In this document: positions 51,970-60,668 of the stretch, one piece after another
Layout: the number at the start of each line of letters is the position of its first letter
How positions within the stretch are numbered: the stretch's first letter is position 1
Source of the DNA: Mycobacterium sp. Aquia_213
GTDB lineage: Bacteria; Actinomycetota; Actinomycetes; Mycobacteriales; Mycobacteriaceae
Direction: 5' to 3'
Assembly (NCBI RefSeq): GCF_026625985.1
Contig: NZ_CP113116.1
Span: 5,766,001 to 5,830,000 of the forward strand
DNA: 64,000 nucleotides
Program-made: the position numbers and the translations under genes
The notes under the pieces: model-generated
What the model was told of the DNA's origin: nothing
Database searches by the model: none
Seen by the model: only the letters and a program-made list of their open reading frames with translations

Positions 51970-52794
51970 ATGGAAGAGATGAAACGCCGTCGATTCCTCG
52001 GCTCGCTTGCCGCGGCCACGGTTGCCGCGGTGGGCGCCGCGCGCCTGATTGTCGACCCGCAACCGCGAACGTTTGCTCAGGTGCCTCTCGACGCCGCCCC
52101 GACATCTGGCCCGCTCGCCCCGTCGCCGGTCGGCTTGTTGCCGCCCCCGCCGCTGAGTGCTCGGATCCCGCTGCCGGGTGGCGGGGCACTGATGACGATT
52201 CCCGGCGACGGCGACCTGCTCGCGCTGACCCTCGATGACGGAGTGAACAGCGACGTCGTGCGGGCCTACACGCAACTCGCCAAGGACACCGGCGCGCGGA
52301 TGACGTTTTTCGTCAACGGGATCTATAACTCCTGGACCGACAATCTGGATCTGTTGCGACCACTGGTGGAGTCCGGGCAGATCCAGCTCGGCAACCACAC
52401 CTGGTCACACCCGGATTTGACGACGGTGTCGCAGAGCAGGGTCGAAGAAGAGCTCAAGCGCAACGACGAATTCCTGAAGACGACCTACGGCATCGGCGCG
52501 AAGCCGTACTACCGCCCGCCTTATGGGAAGCACAGCCGCACTGTCGACGCGGTGGCCAATGAGCTCGGCTACACCGTCCCAACCCTGTGGTCGGGTTCGT
52601 TGTCGGATTCCACGCTGATCACCGAGGAATACATCCTCAAGATGATCGACGAGTACTTCAACCCCCAGGCCATCGTGATCGGTCACCTCAATCACCTGCC
52701 CGTGACGCACGTCTATCCGCAACTCATCGACACCATCCGCGAGCGGAACCTGCGTACCGTCACGCTCAACGACGTGTTCCTCAGAACGCCTTAA
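51970..52794 (+). CDS. Tat-exported polysaccharide deacetylase (NodB domain)
   Basis: A 274-residue exported protein. The N-terminus has a twin-arginine signal (KRRRFLGSLAAATVAAVGAA). The NodB domain shows LTLDDG (Asp89-Asp90), the metal-binding H-x3-H in GNHTWSHPDL (His143, His147), and RPPYGKHS. It would remove acetyl groups from a cell-envelope glycan such as peptidoglycan. Start at 51970; an ATG nine bases downstream is a close alternative. The next gene, an HD protein, follows by 23 bp. Confidence 0.9.
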   Translation: MEEMKRRRFLGSLAAATVAAVGAARLIVDPQPRTFAQVPLDAAPTSGPLAPSPVGLLPPPPLSARIPLPGGGALMTIPGDGDLLALTLDDGVNSDVVRAYTQLAKDTGARMTFFVNGIYNSWTDNLDLLRPLVESGQIQLGNHTWSHPDLTTVSQSRVEEELKRNDEFLKTTYGIGAKPYYRPPYGKHSRTVDAVANELGYTVPTLWSGSLSDSTLITEEYILKMIDEYFNPQAIVIGHLNHLPVTHVYPQLIDTIRERNLRTVTLNDVFLRTP

Positions 52795-52817
52795 CGACAA
52801 CACGATTGGCCGCGACT

Positions 52818-53579
52818 ATGCCCGATCCGCAGCGGCTTGGGGGGCTCGGCTGGGCGCGGCGCACCGGCGGCCGACTCGGGCGCGCGGAGCGGCGCCGTCT
52901 GCTGATCGCAACGGCGGCGGGGCAATGGACGAACGCGGTGGGACGAATCAAGCTCGCATTGGGCCGGATTCCGGAGGCGGCCGCACGCGTCGACCTCGAT
53001 TCGTTACGTGTACCGGATTCAAAGTTCGCGCGGGAGGCCGAAGAGGCGTGTGCGGAATTGCCGCCGACCCTGCACGGGCACTCCTACCGCACCTGGCTGT
53101 TCGGGCATGCGCTCGCGGCGGTGGACGGGTGCGAGCTGGACGACGAGCTGTTTTACTGCGGAGCGCTGCTGCACGACTACGGCATCGTAAATCCCACGAT
53201 GGAGCGCGATTTCACGCTCGGCAGCGCCGACCGGGCGCTCGCCTGCGCGCAGACAGCGGGGGTGGATCCCCAACGCGCGGACCTGCTCGCCGACGGTATC
53301 TGCGTGCATACGACAGCGGGAATCACGGTTGACGGCGACGGCGCGATGGGCTGCTATCTGCAATGGGGAGCGATGGTCGACGGCGCCGGACTGCGGATCT
53401 GGGACGTCGCTCCCGGCAACGTAGCCGAGACGTTACGCCGTTACCCGCGAGGCGATTTCAAACGCGAACTGGTGAACATGATTCGCGCGGAGGCGGCAGC
53501 GGTACCGGGGGGACGCATGAGCTTGCTCGTCCGGTGCGGACTGCCGCTGGCCGTGCGGCTCGCGCCGTTCGACTCCTGA
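52818..53579 (+). CDS. HD-domain phosphohydrolase-like protein
   Basis: A 253-residue protein with an HD domain: His88 (HGHSYRTW) and His119-Asp120 (ALLHDYG), with a later histidine in GICVHTTAG. HD proteins hydrolyse phosphates or act as nucleotidases or cyanamide-hydratase-like enzymes. No second domain is visible. It starts 23 bp after the deacetylase and ends 2 bp before the converging Rieske stop. The substrate is unknown. Confidence 0.85.
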   Translation: MPDPQRLGGLGWARRTGGRLGRAERRRLLIATAAGQWTNAVGRIKLALGRIPEAAARVDLDSLRVPDSKFAREAEEACAELPPTLHGHSYRTWLFGHALAAVDGCELDDELFYCGALLHDYGIVNPTMERDFTLGSADRALACAQTAGVDPQRADLLADGICVHTTAGITVDGDGAMGCYLQWGAMVDGAGLRIWDVAPGNVAETLRRYPRGDFKRELVNMIRAEAAAVPGGRMSLLVRCGLPLAVRLAPFDS

Positions 53580-53581
53580 CG

Positions 53582-54772
53582 TCAGTGACCAGTGCGCGCC
53601 GATCGAGCCAGACGCCCGTCCAGTGTCGCGTGGAAGTGTCCAATCGCGCTCTCGTGACGTCCAAACTCCACGAATTCGTTTGCGCCGGAATGTAAGCCGC
53701 GTTGCACACCGGCCGACATCTCGTTGTCTTCCACCAAACCGCGCTCGATGAAGCTACCGGCACCCACCAGTCGGTCCGTCGGACTGAGCGAGGCGCGAGC
53801 GGCAACATCTGGCCGGGCCATCGAATAGGTGGTAACTGTGCTGTGGCCGACATCCACCGGGTCGATCACGACCATGGATATCACATCCGGAAAGGTAGCC
53901 AACATGACGTTGGGGAACAACTGATACAGATACGTCACCCGAGCATCCGTCCTCCAGGTGCTTTCCGGGCGATCGCGAAGCCGCTCAATGTTTTGGTACG
54001 GAAACGTAATTCGACTGTTCGGTCCGAATCTCTCCACCACGTTGAGATCGTCGTACTGCACCGGGAAGAAGGTTTCCTTATGCGTCGAACGGATGTGGTA
54101 GCCCTCCAGAAACTGCTCGGCCAGCACCTTCCAGTTCATCGCTCGCAGCGTCGAGTCCACGAAGATGAGTTGCTCAGCTGGAACCAACTTGTCCCGCCAC
54201 GGACTTCCGTCGGTAAGCCACGCCATCGCCTCGTCGGCGGACCCTTGCCGGCCCGCATCGGCGGGGTCGAGCGGACCGATGACGATCAGGCCATCGACCT
54301 CGCGGCTGGCGACCTCGACCAGACCGCGCGTGGACACGTCCAGATCTGTGAACGCTTCGGCGTGCGGCACATGCGACAGCGAGCCGTCCAGGCGATACGT
54401 CCAGCCGTGGTAGCGGCACACCAACGCGTGGGCGCATCCGGGCCCCTCGACAAGGGCGAACCCGCGATGCCGACATGCATTGCGGAACACCCGGGCGCGC
54501 TGATCGCGCCCCCGCACCGCGAATAAGGGCGCACCGAACACGGTTCGTTCGACGTGATCGCCCGGGTGCGGAATGGTCGCCGAGGGAACGAACACACTCG
54601 GCATCGTGCGCAGTGTCCGGAGCTCCTCCGCGAATCTGCTTGGACTTAGGTAGTTTTCGACAGGCTCACGCCAGCTCTCACCCTCATCGGTGGTGCCGGC
54701 ATCGATATGCGCCAGGATGCGTCTGGCGATTTCCACATCATCCGCGATCAGCGGCTCCGTGGCAGAGCTCAT
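53582..54772 (-). CDS. Rieske non-heme iron aromatic-ring-type oxygenase
   Basis: A 396-residue oxygenase alpha subunit. The Rieske site is Cys100-x-His102 and Cys119-x2-His122, and the mononuclear iron site is seen in EGYHIRSTHKETF. It would hydroxylate or demethylate an organic substrate with a separate reductase, none of which is nearby. The start at 54772 is chosen because TTGACG-17-GATACT places transcription on that ATG, giving a leaderless mRNA; upstream ATG and TTG codons lie inside the promoter. It is divergent from a PaaX-type regulator. Confidence 0.88.
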   Translation of the reverse strand: MSSATEPLIADDVEIARRILAHIDAGTTDEGESWREPVENYLSPSRFAEELRTLRTMPSVFVPSATIPHPGDHVERTVFGAPLFAVRGRDQRARVFRNACRHRGFALVEGPGCAHALVCRYHGWTYRLDGSLSHVPHAEAFTDLDVSTRGLVEVASREVDGLIVIGPLDPADAGRQGSADEAMAWLTDGSPWRDKLVPAEQLIFVDSTLRAMNWKVLAEQFLEGYHIRSTHKETFFPVQYDDLNVVERFGPNSRITFPYQNIERLRDRPESTWRTDARVTYLYQLFPNVMLATFPDVISMVVIDPVDVGHSTVTTYSMARPDVAARASLSPTDRLVGAGSFIERGLVEDNEMSAGVQRGLHSGANEFVEFGRHESAIGHFHATLDGRLARSARTGH

Positions 54773-54808
54773 ACGCGTCAGTATCACACTATGCATGTCA
54801 CGCGTCAA
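54772..54808 (-). promoter_or_regulatory. Leaderless Rieske oxygenase promoter with direct repeats
   Basis: On the minus strand TTGACG and GATACT are separated by 17 bp, and seven bases then lead to the ATG. Two copies of ACGCGTCA (54773-54780 and 54800-54807) lie 27 bp apart, one over the -35 and one between the -10 and the start codon. They would suit a regulator such as the divergent PaaX protein. Confidence 0.65.
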
Positions 54809-54832
54809 TGATTTGGTGATAGCGTTGCCCGC

Positions 54833-55642
54833 GTGCCCGCCGCTTCCCGGCCTCGCGTCGCCGACCTGCTCGACAACCGGCCGCTGAGCGCGCGCTCGGT
54901 ACTCGCGTCGGCGTTACTGGGATCCGACGACGCTCGCCTCCCGGTCGCGGAGTTGGTTGCCGTGGCCGCCCTGTTCGGCATCAGCGCCGGTGCGGCCCGC
55001 ACCTGCCTGTGGCGGATGGTCTCCAACGGCGAACTCACCGGGGACGACGGCAGCTACGCACTCGCGGGCCGGTTGCTCGATCGGCGTCAGCGCGTAGACG
55101 AAGCGGCCCGCAGCGGAGACGCGGCCGACCCCCGGTGGGACGGAACATGGGAATTGGCGATCGTCTCGCTGGATCGCCGGTCGGCGGCCGATCGGCTCGA
55201 GCTGAGGAAGGCAGCAACAGCACTGCACCTCGCGGAGCTTCGAGACGGCGTCTGGTGTCGCCCGGACAACCTTGACCCGCAACGGCTTCCGACATCGAGG
55301 GAAGTACTGGATCGGCAATGCATGCACTTTCATGGCGCCGCGACGGAGATCACCCCAGACAGGCTGCGATCCCTGTTCTCCCTCGATGACTGGATAGACG
55401 ATGCCACGGCTCTGATCGAAGCGATGAATGCCGCACTCACCACGAGCAAACGCGATGATTCGACCGACAGCTTCACCTACGATTTCGCCTTGTCAATCGC
55501 CGTTGTCCGGCACCTCCAGCTCGATCCGCAACTACCCGGAGATCTCGTTCCACAGGGGTGGCCGGGACGTACATTGCGCAGCACCTACCGCCGGTTCGAC
55601 AGAGTATTCAAACGACGAATGAATACCGCCTTCCGCGGCTGA
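54833..55642 (+). CDS. PaaX-family transcription regulator
   Basis: A 269-residue protein with the PaaX layout: an N-terminal winged helix (LVAVAALFGISAGAARTCLW and RMVSNGELTGDDGSYAL), a central Cas2-like domain (WELAIVS) and a C-terminal domain. PaaX proteins typically repress aromatic catabolic genes and respond to acyl-CoAs. It is divergent from the Rieske oxygenase. The start is GTG at 54833 with no ribosome binding site; a GATAGC 9 bases upstream would permit a leaderless message. Confidence 0.87.
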   Translation: MPAASRPRVADLLDNRPLSARSVLASALLGSDDARLPVAELVAVAALFGISAGAARTCLWRMVSNGELTGDDGSYALAGRLLDRRQRVDEAARSGDAADPRWDGTWELAIVSLDRRSAADRLELRKAATALHLAELRDGVWCRPDNLDPQRLPTSREVLDRQCMHFHGAATEITPDRLRSLFSLDDWIDDATALIEAMNAALTTSKRDDSTDSFTYDFALSIAVVRHLQLDPQLPGDLVPQGWPGRTLRSTYRRFDRVFKRRMNTAFRG

Positions 55643-55666
55643 TGACGCACCGGGCGAAGTTGCGGC

Positions 55667-56176
55667 CTATGCCCGGTGCGTGATCCCCGGCCGCTGAAGC
55701 CCACCGACCACTGTGGCGACCCAACTCTGCACGTGGGCGCGACTGCGCCAGTCGCCGGCATTCTTCTTCGCCATCGCGCTGGCGGGAAACCCCTTTGCAT
55801 CCGGTTCGAGTCGACCCCCAAACGTCACATGACCACGGGCACCGATGCGTCGGGCCAACTTCGCAACCTGCGCCGTGGGCGGGATGTCGCGCTCCTCCGC
55901 CGAACCGTCCAACGGGCCGCTGCTGACCAGCCAGACCGGCAATTCCCGCAACGCCGTGGCATTCCGGCGCACAAACCGTCGCGCGTCGCGATGCCATCTG
56001 TATGCGTACAACGCGCCAGCCACGATTACCGCATCGACGCCGCCGAGGTCATGGACATCTTTTGCCGGACTCACGACCGCATCGCAACCAAACTCGGTCA
56101 ACGCGTCGCCGATCATCGCGGCCAACCCTGCTGTCCCGCCTCGCTTTGATCCAAAACTCACCAGAACGCGCGTCAT
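55667..56176 (-). CDS. Flavodoxin-domain protein
   Basis: A 169-residue flavodoxin-like protein. The FMN phosphate loop region is VLVSFGSKRGGTAGLA, and later segments (VIVAGALYAYRWH, WLVSSGPLDG) fit the flavin-binding loops. It resembles HemG/protoporphyrinogen-oxidase-type flavodoxins. The start at 56176 follows GTAGGAG. It lies 6 bp downstream of an unknown protein gene and may be co-transcribed. The redox partner is unknown. Confidence 0.85.
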   Translation of the reverse strand: MTRVLVSFGSKRGGTAGLAAMIGDALTEFGCDAVVSPAKDVHDLGGVDAVIVAGALYAYRWHRDARRFVRRNATALRELPVWLVSSGPLDGSAEERDIPPTAQVAKLARRIGARGHVTFGGRLEPDAKGFPASAMAKKNAGDWRSRAHVQSWVATVVGGLQRPGITHRA

Positions 56177-56182
56177 CTACTC

Positions 56183-56773
56183 CTACCTATCCGCCGCCGC
56201 CTCAGCGTCGGCTTTAATCGTGTTTAGCGTCGCGCGCATAATGTGCGCGACAAACGGCCGGATCAGCCACCAGTAGCGCTTGAAGCGCCGGTATGAATCC
56301 GGATCGGTTGTGACAGTTCGGCATTGGTAGCTGAGCAGCGTCCGGCTTGCACCGTAGGGCGCGACCGAGAAATTGGCGGCGATCTTTCCCCAGCCAGGTT
56401 CATTGAAGCCGGCGAAATCCGCTGCGGCTACGTCACGCCACTCGATCACCGGCTGCCAGAACTTGCCGACCGCGCCGAAAGCGAATTCGCAGTTCGATCG
56501 ATCGCCCAGAACTAACCAGCCCGGCAGTCTGTTCTCACCAATCACCAAGCGCGGCGGCGGGGGTGCGGCCCGACCCGTCAGCCGAGCCGGCAAATTCCGG
56601 ATCCACATGGACGCCGCCAGCAGTGGGGTGCGCACTGTGAGCAGGTCTAGAGCCCTCGCGGCCCAGAACGTGGTCGGCGGGTCAGCGGCTACGACTACAT
56701 GCTCGGCCACCATCGCATCGAATGTAGGAACCGCCGATTCGATGAGCATGCGTTCTGCGCCAGCGGTTGTCAT
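56183..56773 (-). CDS. Conserved protein of unknown function (SRPBCC-like)
   Basis: A 196-residue protein, not recognised with certainty. The middle and C-terminus (WGKIAANFSVAPYGASRTLL, YQCRTVTTDPDSYRRFKRYW) resemble mycobacterial SRPBCC-like proteins with a C-terminal hydrophobic helix. There is no signal peptide. It sits upstream of the flavodoxin gene by 6 bp and 33 bp downstream of another SRPBCC-like gene, suggesting one transcription unit. Confidence 0.75.
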   Translation of the reverse strand: MTTAGAERMLIESAVPTFDAMVAEHVVVAADPPTTFWAARALDLLTVRTPLLAASMWIRNLPARLTGRAAPPPPRLVIGENRLPGWLVLGDRSNCEFAFGAVGKFWQPVIEWRDVAAADFAGFNEPGWGKIAANFSVAPYGASRTLLSYQCRTVTTDPDSYRRFKRYWWLIRPFVAHIMRATLNTIKADAEAAADR

Positions 56774-56806
56774 GGCGCCATTGTCGAATCGGCCGGCGCC
56801 CGGGGC

Positions 56807-57496
56807 CTAGGGTCCCTTGTCCTTTTTCCGGGGGCCGCTGGGCACTTGAGCACCCGCGGACTCGGCGCGTTGTTTGATGCCCAGCATCATCTTGCGGACC
56901 ATGACAAAGTGCAGTGGCTCGCCGACGGCGTAATCGATGGCCGCACCGAGCGCGCGAAGCAGTCCGGAATCTCGCGGGGCCAGCAACCGCAACCACCCTG
57001 CGTCCCGTTCACGAACAAGCAGACGAGTGCGGTCTTCATTCATCGGCACGAGGATGAATGCCCAGGTTCCGATGACCAGAGCACGGTTGGGCTCGAGGAC
57101 CGTGACGGTGCTGCCGATCCGCACCGAACCGATCGACCCGGTGTTGATCCGGTCGCCGACCGCGAGCCCCTGCAATTCATCGTGGATACGGGTCGCGGAG
57201 TGACGACCTTCGACATAATGCACAGTGCCGGGGAACAGATAGCGCTCGACCCAGTCGTAGCTGTAGAAGCCGGCTCTATGATCACCAATCTGCACCAGCC
57301 ACGGCCAAACTGCGGCGGGCACGGCATTGATCGTCACCGCCCTGGTGTGATGACTCATCACATCCCGCACGATGTCATCGCCGGGTAACCGCATCCGTCG
57401 CTCGGCAGGTGTGGCGCCCCAATCCAACTGCGCAGGCCGGATCAACGCGTCATAACCGACCAGTCCTACAACTGAGGCAGCCAGCCGCCATCTCAT
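56807..57496 (-). CDS. SRPBCC-like protein with N-terminal membrane segment
   Basis: A 229-residue protein. A short hydrophobic N-terminus (WRLAASVVGLVGYDALI) precedes a START-like domain (AVTINAVPAAVWPWLVQIG, then FYSYDWVERYLF). The C-terminus is basic (GPRKKDKG). The start at 57496 is chosen because GGGGAG lies upstream; a longer frame to 57580 overlaps the upstream gene. Ligand and role are unknown. A DUF or SRPBCC label is the best available. Confidence 0.78.
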   Translation of the reverse strand: MRWRLAASVVGLVGYDALIRPAQLDWGATPAERRMRLPGDDIVRDVMSHHTRAVTINAVPAAVWPWLVQIGDHRAGFYSYDWVERYLFPGTVHYVEGRHSATRIHDELQGLAVGDRINTGSIGSVRIGSTVTVLEPNRALVIGTWAFILVPMNEDRTRLLVRERDAGWLRLLAPRDSGLLRALGAAIDYAVGEPLHFVMVRKMMLGIKQRAESAGAQVPSGPRKKDKGP

Positions 57497-57564
57497 CGGG
57501 GGCTCCCCTGCCAGGCCGACGACATCGCGTGCATTGAACCGGTTTTCATGCCAGACACCAAGAG

Positions 57565-58424
57565 CTACGGCACGCCGCATTCAGTCACTGTATGCGGCGT
57601 GATCACGATGAATGCCGGCTGCGACTGGCCGTAGTAACGCATTCGCAGCGGCCACAGGCCGATATCACTCAGCTCGACTGCCGCGAATCGCGGTTGCAGA
57701 TAGTAAAGCCAGCCTATCCGGGCCAACACCCCTGGCGGCGGTAGGCCCGCAACCGCTCGGGCACGTCCGCGCACGATGAGCCGGTTGGCGTTGTCGTGTT
57801 CCTCGCCACCGAGCAATAAAGCCACCTCCGCCGAAGCAGCTACATTACGCACCGTCCAGGACGACGCCGCGGTGTCGCGTACAAGCGGCCGCGGAAAGGA
57901 ACGAACCACAGCGGCACCGCGAATGGCGTGCCCTTGAGTGAACGGCTGGCCAGAATCATGACTCGCGACCTGCGAACGGCCGCTTCCAGATTCGGTGAGC
58001 GGAACGGGTGAACGTCGTCATCCTCGTCCGCAGCCGAAAACGTTGTCTGTCGCGAAGTTGAGGCCACTGGTGGTGTCGGTACCTCACGAAGCGAACCGTA
58101 GTCCCACGCCACTATTCGCTCGGGCAGGACCTGATACCTGTGATCACCCCGGGACTTCGCTATCCCCCTGACAGTCAACGAACGCAATCGAAACCACTGC
58201 GGGCCGTCGTCGGCGATCACCACGACGCGGCGGCCGGCTAGGTCTACGCTGCCGTCTGTCACCTGCACAATGCGCGCCGACAATGCAGGATCGGCGGGCT
58301 CTTCGGTGGCTACATATACCGGAAGCAAAACGATCTCACCGTCCGCGACGGCGGCCAATGCCGCACGCGGTGGAGAAAGAGCCAAATCCGCTACGGCACC
58401 TACCTCGACATCGCGAGTTATCAC
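57565..58424 (-). pseudogene. PNPOx-like flavin-binding protein, split by a frameshift
   Basis: Two overlapping minus-strand frames form one protein. 58424-57840 encodes an N-terminal region ending in SLKGTPFAVPLWFVPFRGRL and then YAT, and the other frame (to 57565) continues with AASSWTVRNVAASAEVALLL and LSDIGLWPLRMRYY. Joined near 57865-57870 they give about 285 residues resembling pyridoxamine-5'-phosphate-oxidase-like proteins. One base appears to be missing there. A sequencing error, a true mutation or programmed frameshifting cannot be told apart. The start is GTG at 58424 after GAGAGG. It heads the minus-strand run of SRPBCC-like and flavodoxin genes. Confidence 0.7.
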
Positions 58425-58506
58425 AACCGCCGCCTCTCGGTAGACGCGCCTCGATTCGAAGGTACGCCGGTGCCGTGACCTGCCGGCGGCAGACCGGTTC
58501 CGGTCG

Positions 58507-58986
58507 CTAGTCTGAGCCGGATTCGGTCGATTCCGCCGACAACAGCATCACCAACGTCTCGCGAAACTCACCCAGCCGCTGCTCTCCCAGCAGCTGCTGC
58601 CATCGCTTCTCCAATTCAATTGCGTTGGAACGCATTACCCGCAGCGCCTGGCGACCGCGTGGTGTCAGCTCGATGATTCGGGCGCGGGCATCGACCGGGT
58701 CCGGCACGCGGGTGACGTATCCATGTCGCTCCAGCGCCGCCACCGCCTGGGCCACCGCCTGCCGGCTCACCCGGAGCCGGTCGGCCAGCGCGGACGCATG
58801 CAGTCCGCCAACCGCCAGTGGTACCAATGCAACCGCTTGCGCGGGCCTGATCCCGTCCAGTCCGGCTGAAGCGAACGCCGCTCGCAACTGCGGCGCACCC
58901 GATGCGGCAACCAGATTCACCAGCGCCGGCACGGTGGGCTTCCACTCGGCATCCACAACACGTCGCATGAACAGCAAGTGTGCCAT
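58507..58986 (-). CDS. MarR family transcription regulator
   Basis: A 159-residue MarR regulator with the winged helix ASALADRLRVSRQAVAQAVA and wing RHGYVTRVPDPVDARARIIE. The start at 58986 lies 11 bp from a perfect 19-bp palindrome, its likely operator. An in-frame extension to 59046 runs through that operator and is rejected. It is divergent from a lipoprotein esterase gene 58 bp away and probably controls it and itself. Confidence 0.92.
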   Translation of the reverse strand: MAHLLFMRRVVDAEWKPTVPALVNLVAASGAPQLRAAFASAGLDGIRPAQAVALVPLAVGGLHASALADRLRVSRQAVAQAVAALERHGYVTRVPDPVDARARIIELTPRGRQALRVMRSNAIELEKRWQQLLGEQRLGEFRETLVMLLSAESTESGSD

Positions 58987-58997
58987 TCGAGGCGAGA

Positions 58998-59016
58998 TTG
59001 ACAAGCTACTTGTCAA
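58998..59016. promoter_or_regulatory. Perfect 19-bp MarR-type operator
   Basis: TTGACAAG-CTA-CTTGTCAA is a perfect palindrome with 8-bp arms, in the gap between the divergent marR and esterase genes. This is the classic MarR-box pattern. It includes TTGACA on both strands, so binding would also mask -35-like sequences. Autorepression is the simplest reading. Confidence 0.85.
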
Positions 59017-59044
59017 ATATCGGCGCGGGTGCCACGATGGCGTC

Positions 59045-59989
59045 ATGCGATCCGGCTACCTCCGCGCGCTGACCGTGTGCGTTCTGGCAACTCTGGTCGT
59101 CGTGCTCGGCGGATGCCTGGGCGGCGGACATGCATTGGGAACGCCCGGCTCTCAGCCGATCCCGGTCGGGCAATCCACCCAGAGCATCGAATCGGGCGGG
59201 GTCAGCAGGACCTTTCATCTCTACCGGCCGCAAGGCCTGGCCGATGCCGTCCCGCTGGTGGTGATGCTGCACGGCGGCTTCGGCAACGGCGCACAGGCCG
59301 AGCGTTCCTACCACTGGGACGATGCGGCCGATAGTGGTCGTTTCCTGGTCGCCTACCCCGACGGTCTCAACCGCGCCTGGAATGCCGGAACGTGCTGTGG
59401 GCAACCACAGCACGAGAATGTCGACGACGTCGGATTCATCACCGCGATGGTCGCCGCGATCGAGCAAGAGATCCCCGTCGATCGGGCCCGCGTCTACGTC
59501 ACCGGCATGTCGAACGGCGCGATGATGGCGCTGCGGCTCGGCTGCCAGAGCGATACCTTCGCCGCGATCGCGCCCGTCGCCGGGACCCTGCTGACGGACT
59601 GCGCCGCGGCGCGGCCGACGTCCGTTCTGCAGATTCATGGCACGGCCGACGACCGGGTCCCCTATAACGGCGGACCCGGTAAAGCGTTCGGCGCCAATGG
59701 AAATCCCCGCGTGGACGGCCCGTCCGCGGAAGCCGTCAACGCCACCTGGCGCGCGATCGATGCGTGCGGCTCACCGACTTCGACGACGGCCGGGGACGTG
59801 ACGACCCAAACGGCCGGATGTGCGGACGGGCGCACCGTGGAGTTGATCTCGGTGGCCGGTGCCGGACATCAATGGCCCGGCGGCGAGCCCAGTCCACTTG
59901 CGGAACGAGTCGGCGGCATTCCGGCGCCGTCCACCGCGCTCGATGCCACCGCCACGATCTGGCAGTTCTTCACCCAGAGCCGCCACTAA
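59045..59989 (+). CDS. Lipoprotein esterase, PHB depolymerase-like
   Basis: A 314-residue exported lipoprotein. The signal peptide ends in the lipobox LGGC with Cys24. The alpha/beta hydrolase domain has an oxyanion MLHGGFGNG, the nucleophile elbow GMSNGA and a later HGTADDRVPYNGG. The C-terminal GAGHQWPGG holds the likely histidine. It belongs to the LpqC/PHB-depolymerase/feruloyl-esterase group and would act on extracellular esters. It starts at 59045 and overlaps the converging tetR stop by four bases. Confidence 0.88.
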   Translation: MRSGYLRALTVCVLATLVVVLGGCLGGGHALGTPGSQPIPVGQSTQSIESGGVSRTFHLYRPQGLADAVPLVVMLHGGFGNGAQAERSYHWDDAADSGRFLVAYPDGLNRAWNAGTCCGQPQHENVDDVGFITAMVAAIEQEIPVDRARVYVTGMSNGAMMALRLGCQSDTFAAIAPVAGTLLTDCAAARPTSVLQIHGTADDRVPYNGGPGKAFGANGNPRVDGPSAEAVNATWRAIDACGSPTSTTAGDVTTQTAGCADGRTVELISVAGAGHQWPGGEPSPLAERVGGIPAPSTALDATATIWQFFTQSRH

Positions 59990-60600
59990 CGTGTCGGGTC
60001 GTGCAACATCCCGTCGATCAATCGGTGTAGCACCTGGCGGGTCTCGCGGCGGGCGCGCTTTGGGTCATCGGAGGTGGCGATCAGCATCGCCGCCTCGTCG
60101 AGCGCGCCGATCAGCACATGCGCCAACGGTCGCAGTGGTTGCCGGGCCAGTTGGCCGGCCTTGACGGCCTCGGTGAGCATTTGCTCCGTCATCCCCAGGC
60201 TGTATCGCTGAGCGACGTCGCGGAAGCCCGCCCAGCCCAGCACGCTGGGCGCGTCCAGCAGGATCAGCTGGCGCACCTCCGGGTCACCGGAAACCTCGAG
60301 CCAGGCGTCCACGGCGGCGCGCAGCAGGTCGGCCGGTGTCGTTGCTCCCGACGTGGCGACAATGGTCGCCATCCGGGCCATCACGTCCTGTTCCACCACC
60401 TCGACGACCTCTGCGAATAGCGCTGCCTTGTCGGCGAATTGGTGATACATCGCGCCGCGGGTGACGCCCGCGGTCGCGGCGATCTCCGGCGTGCCCACCT
60501 CCGCGTAGCCCCGCTCGCCCCACAGCCGGCGGGCAGCCGAGATCAGCGCGTCGCGGGTGGCCGCGGAGCGCTCCTCCTGAGTCCGTCTCTTGCTTTCCAT
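59986..60600 (-). CDS. TetR/AcrR family regulator
   Basis: A 204-residue TetR regulator with the motif TPEIAATAGVTRGAMYHQFAD in its DNA-binding domain. The remaining helices form a ligand domain. It is divergent from an alpha/beta hydrolase across 68 bp containing a 25-bp inverted repeat, its likely operator. The start is at 60600. It probably represses the hydrolase and itself. Confidence 0.93.
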   Translation of the reverse strand: MESKRRTQEERSAATRDALISAARRLWGERGYAEVGTPEIAATAGVTRGAMYHQFADKAALFAEVVEVVEQDVMARMATIVATSGATTPADLLRAAVDAWLEVSGDPEVRQLILLDAPSVLGWAGFRDVAQRYSLGMTEQMLTEAVKAGQLARQPLRPLAHVLIGALDEAAMLIATSDDPKRARRETRQVLHRLIDGMLHDPTR

Positions 60601-60616
60601 ACAACCTGTTGGTAAC

Positions 60617-60641
60617 TTACGAACAGACAGCCTGTTTGTAA
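60617..60641. promoter_or_regulatory. TetR-type operator, imperfect 25-bp inverted repeat
   Basis: TTACGAACAG (60617-60626) and CTGTTTGTAA (60632-60641) match as inverted arms at nine of ten positions around a 5-nt centre. The element lies between the tetR and hydrolase start codons. Spacing and size fit a TetR dimer site. Confidence 0.75.
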
Positions 60642-60668
60642 ATACACATCCCTGAGTAGGAGTTATCC

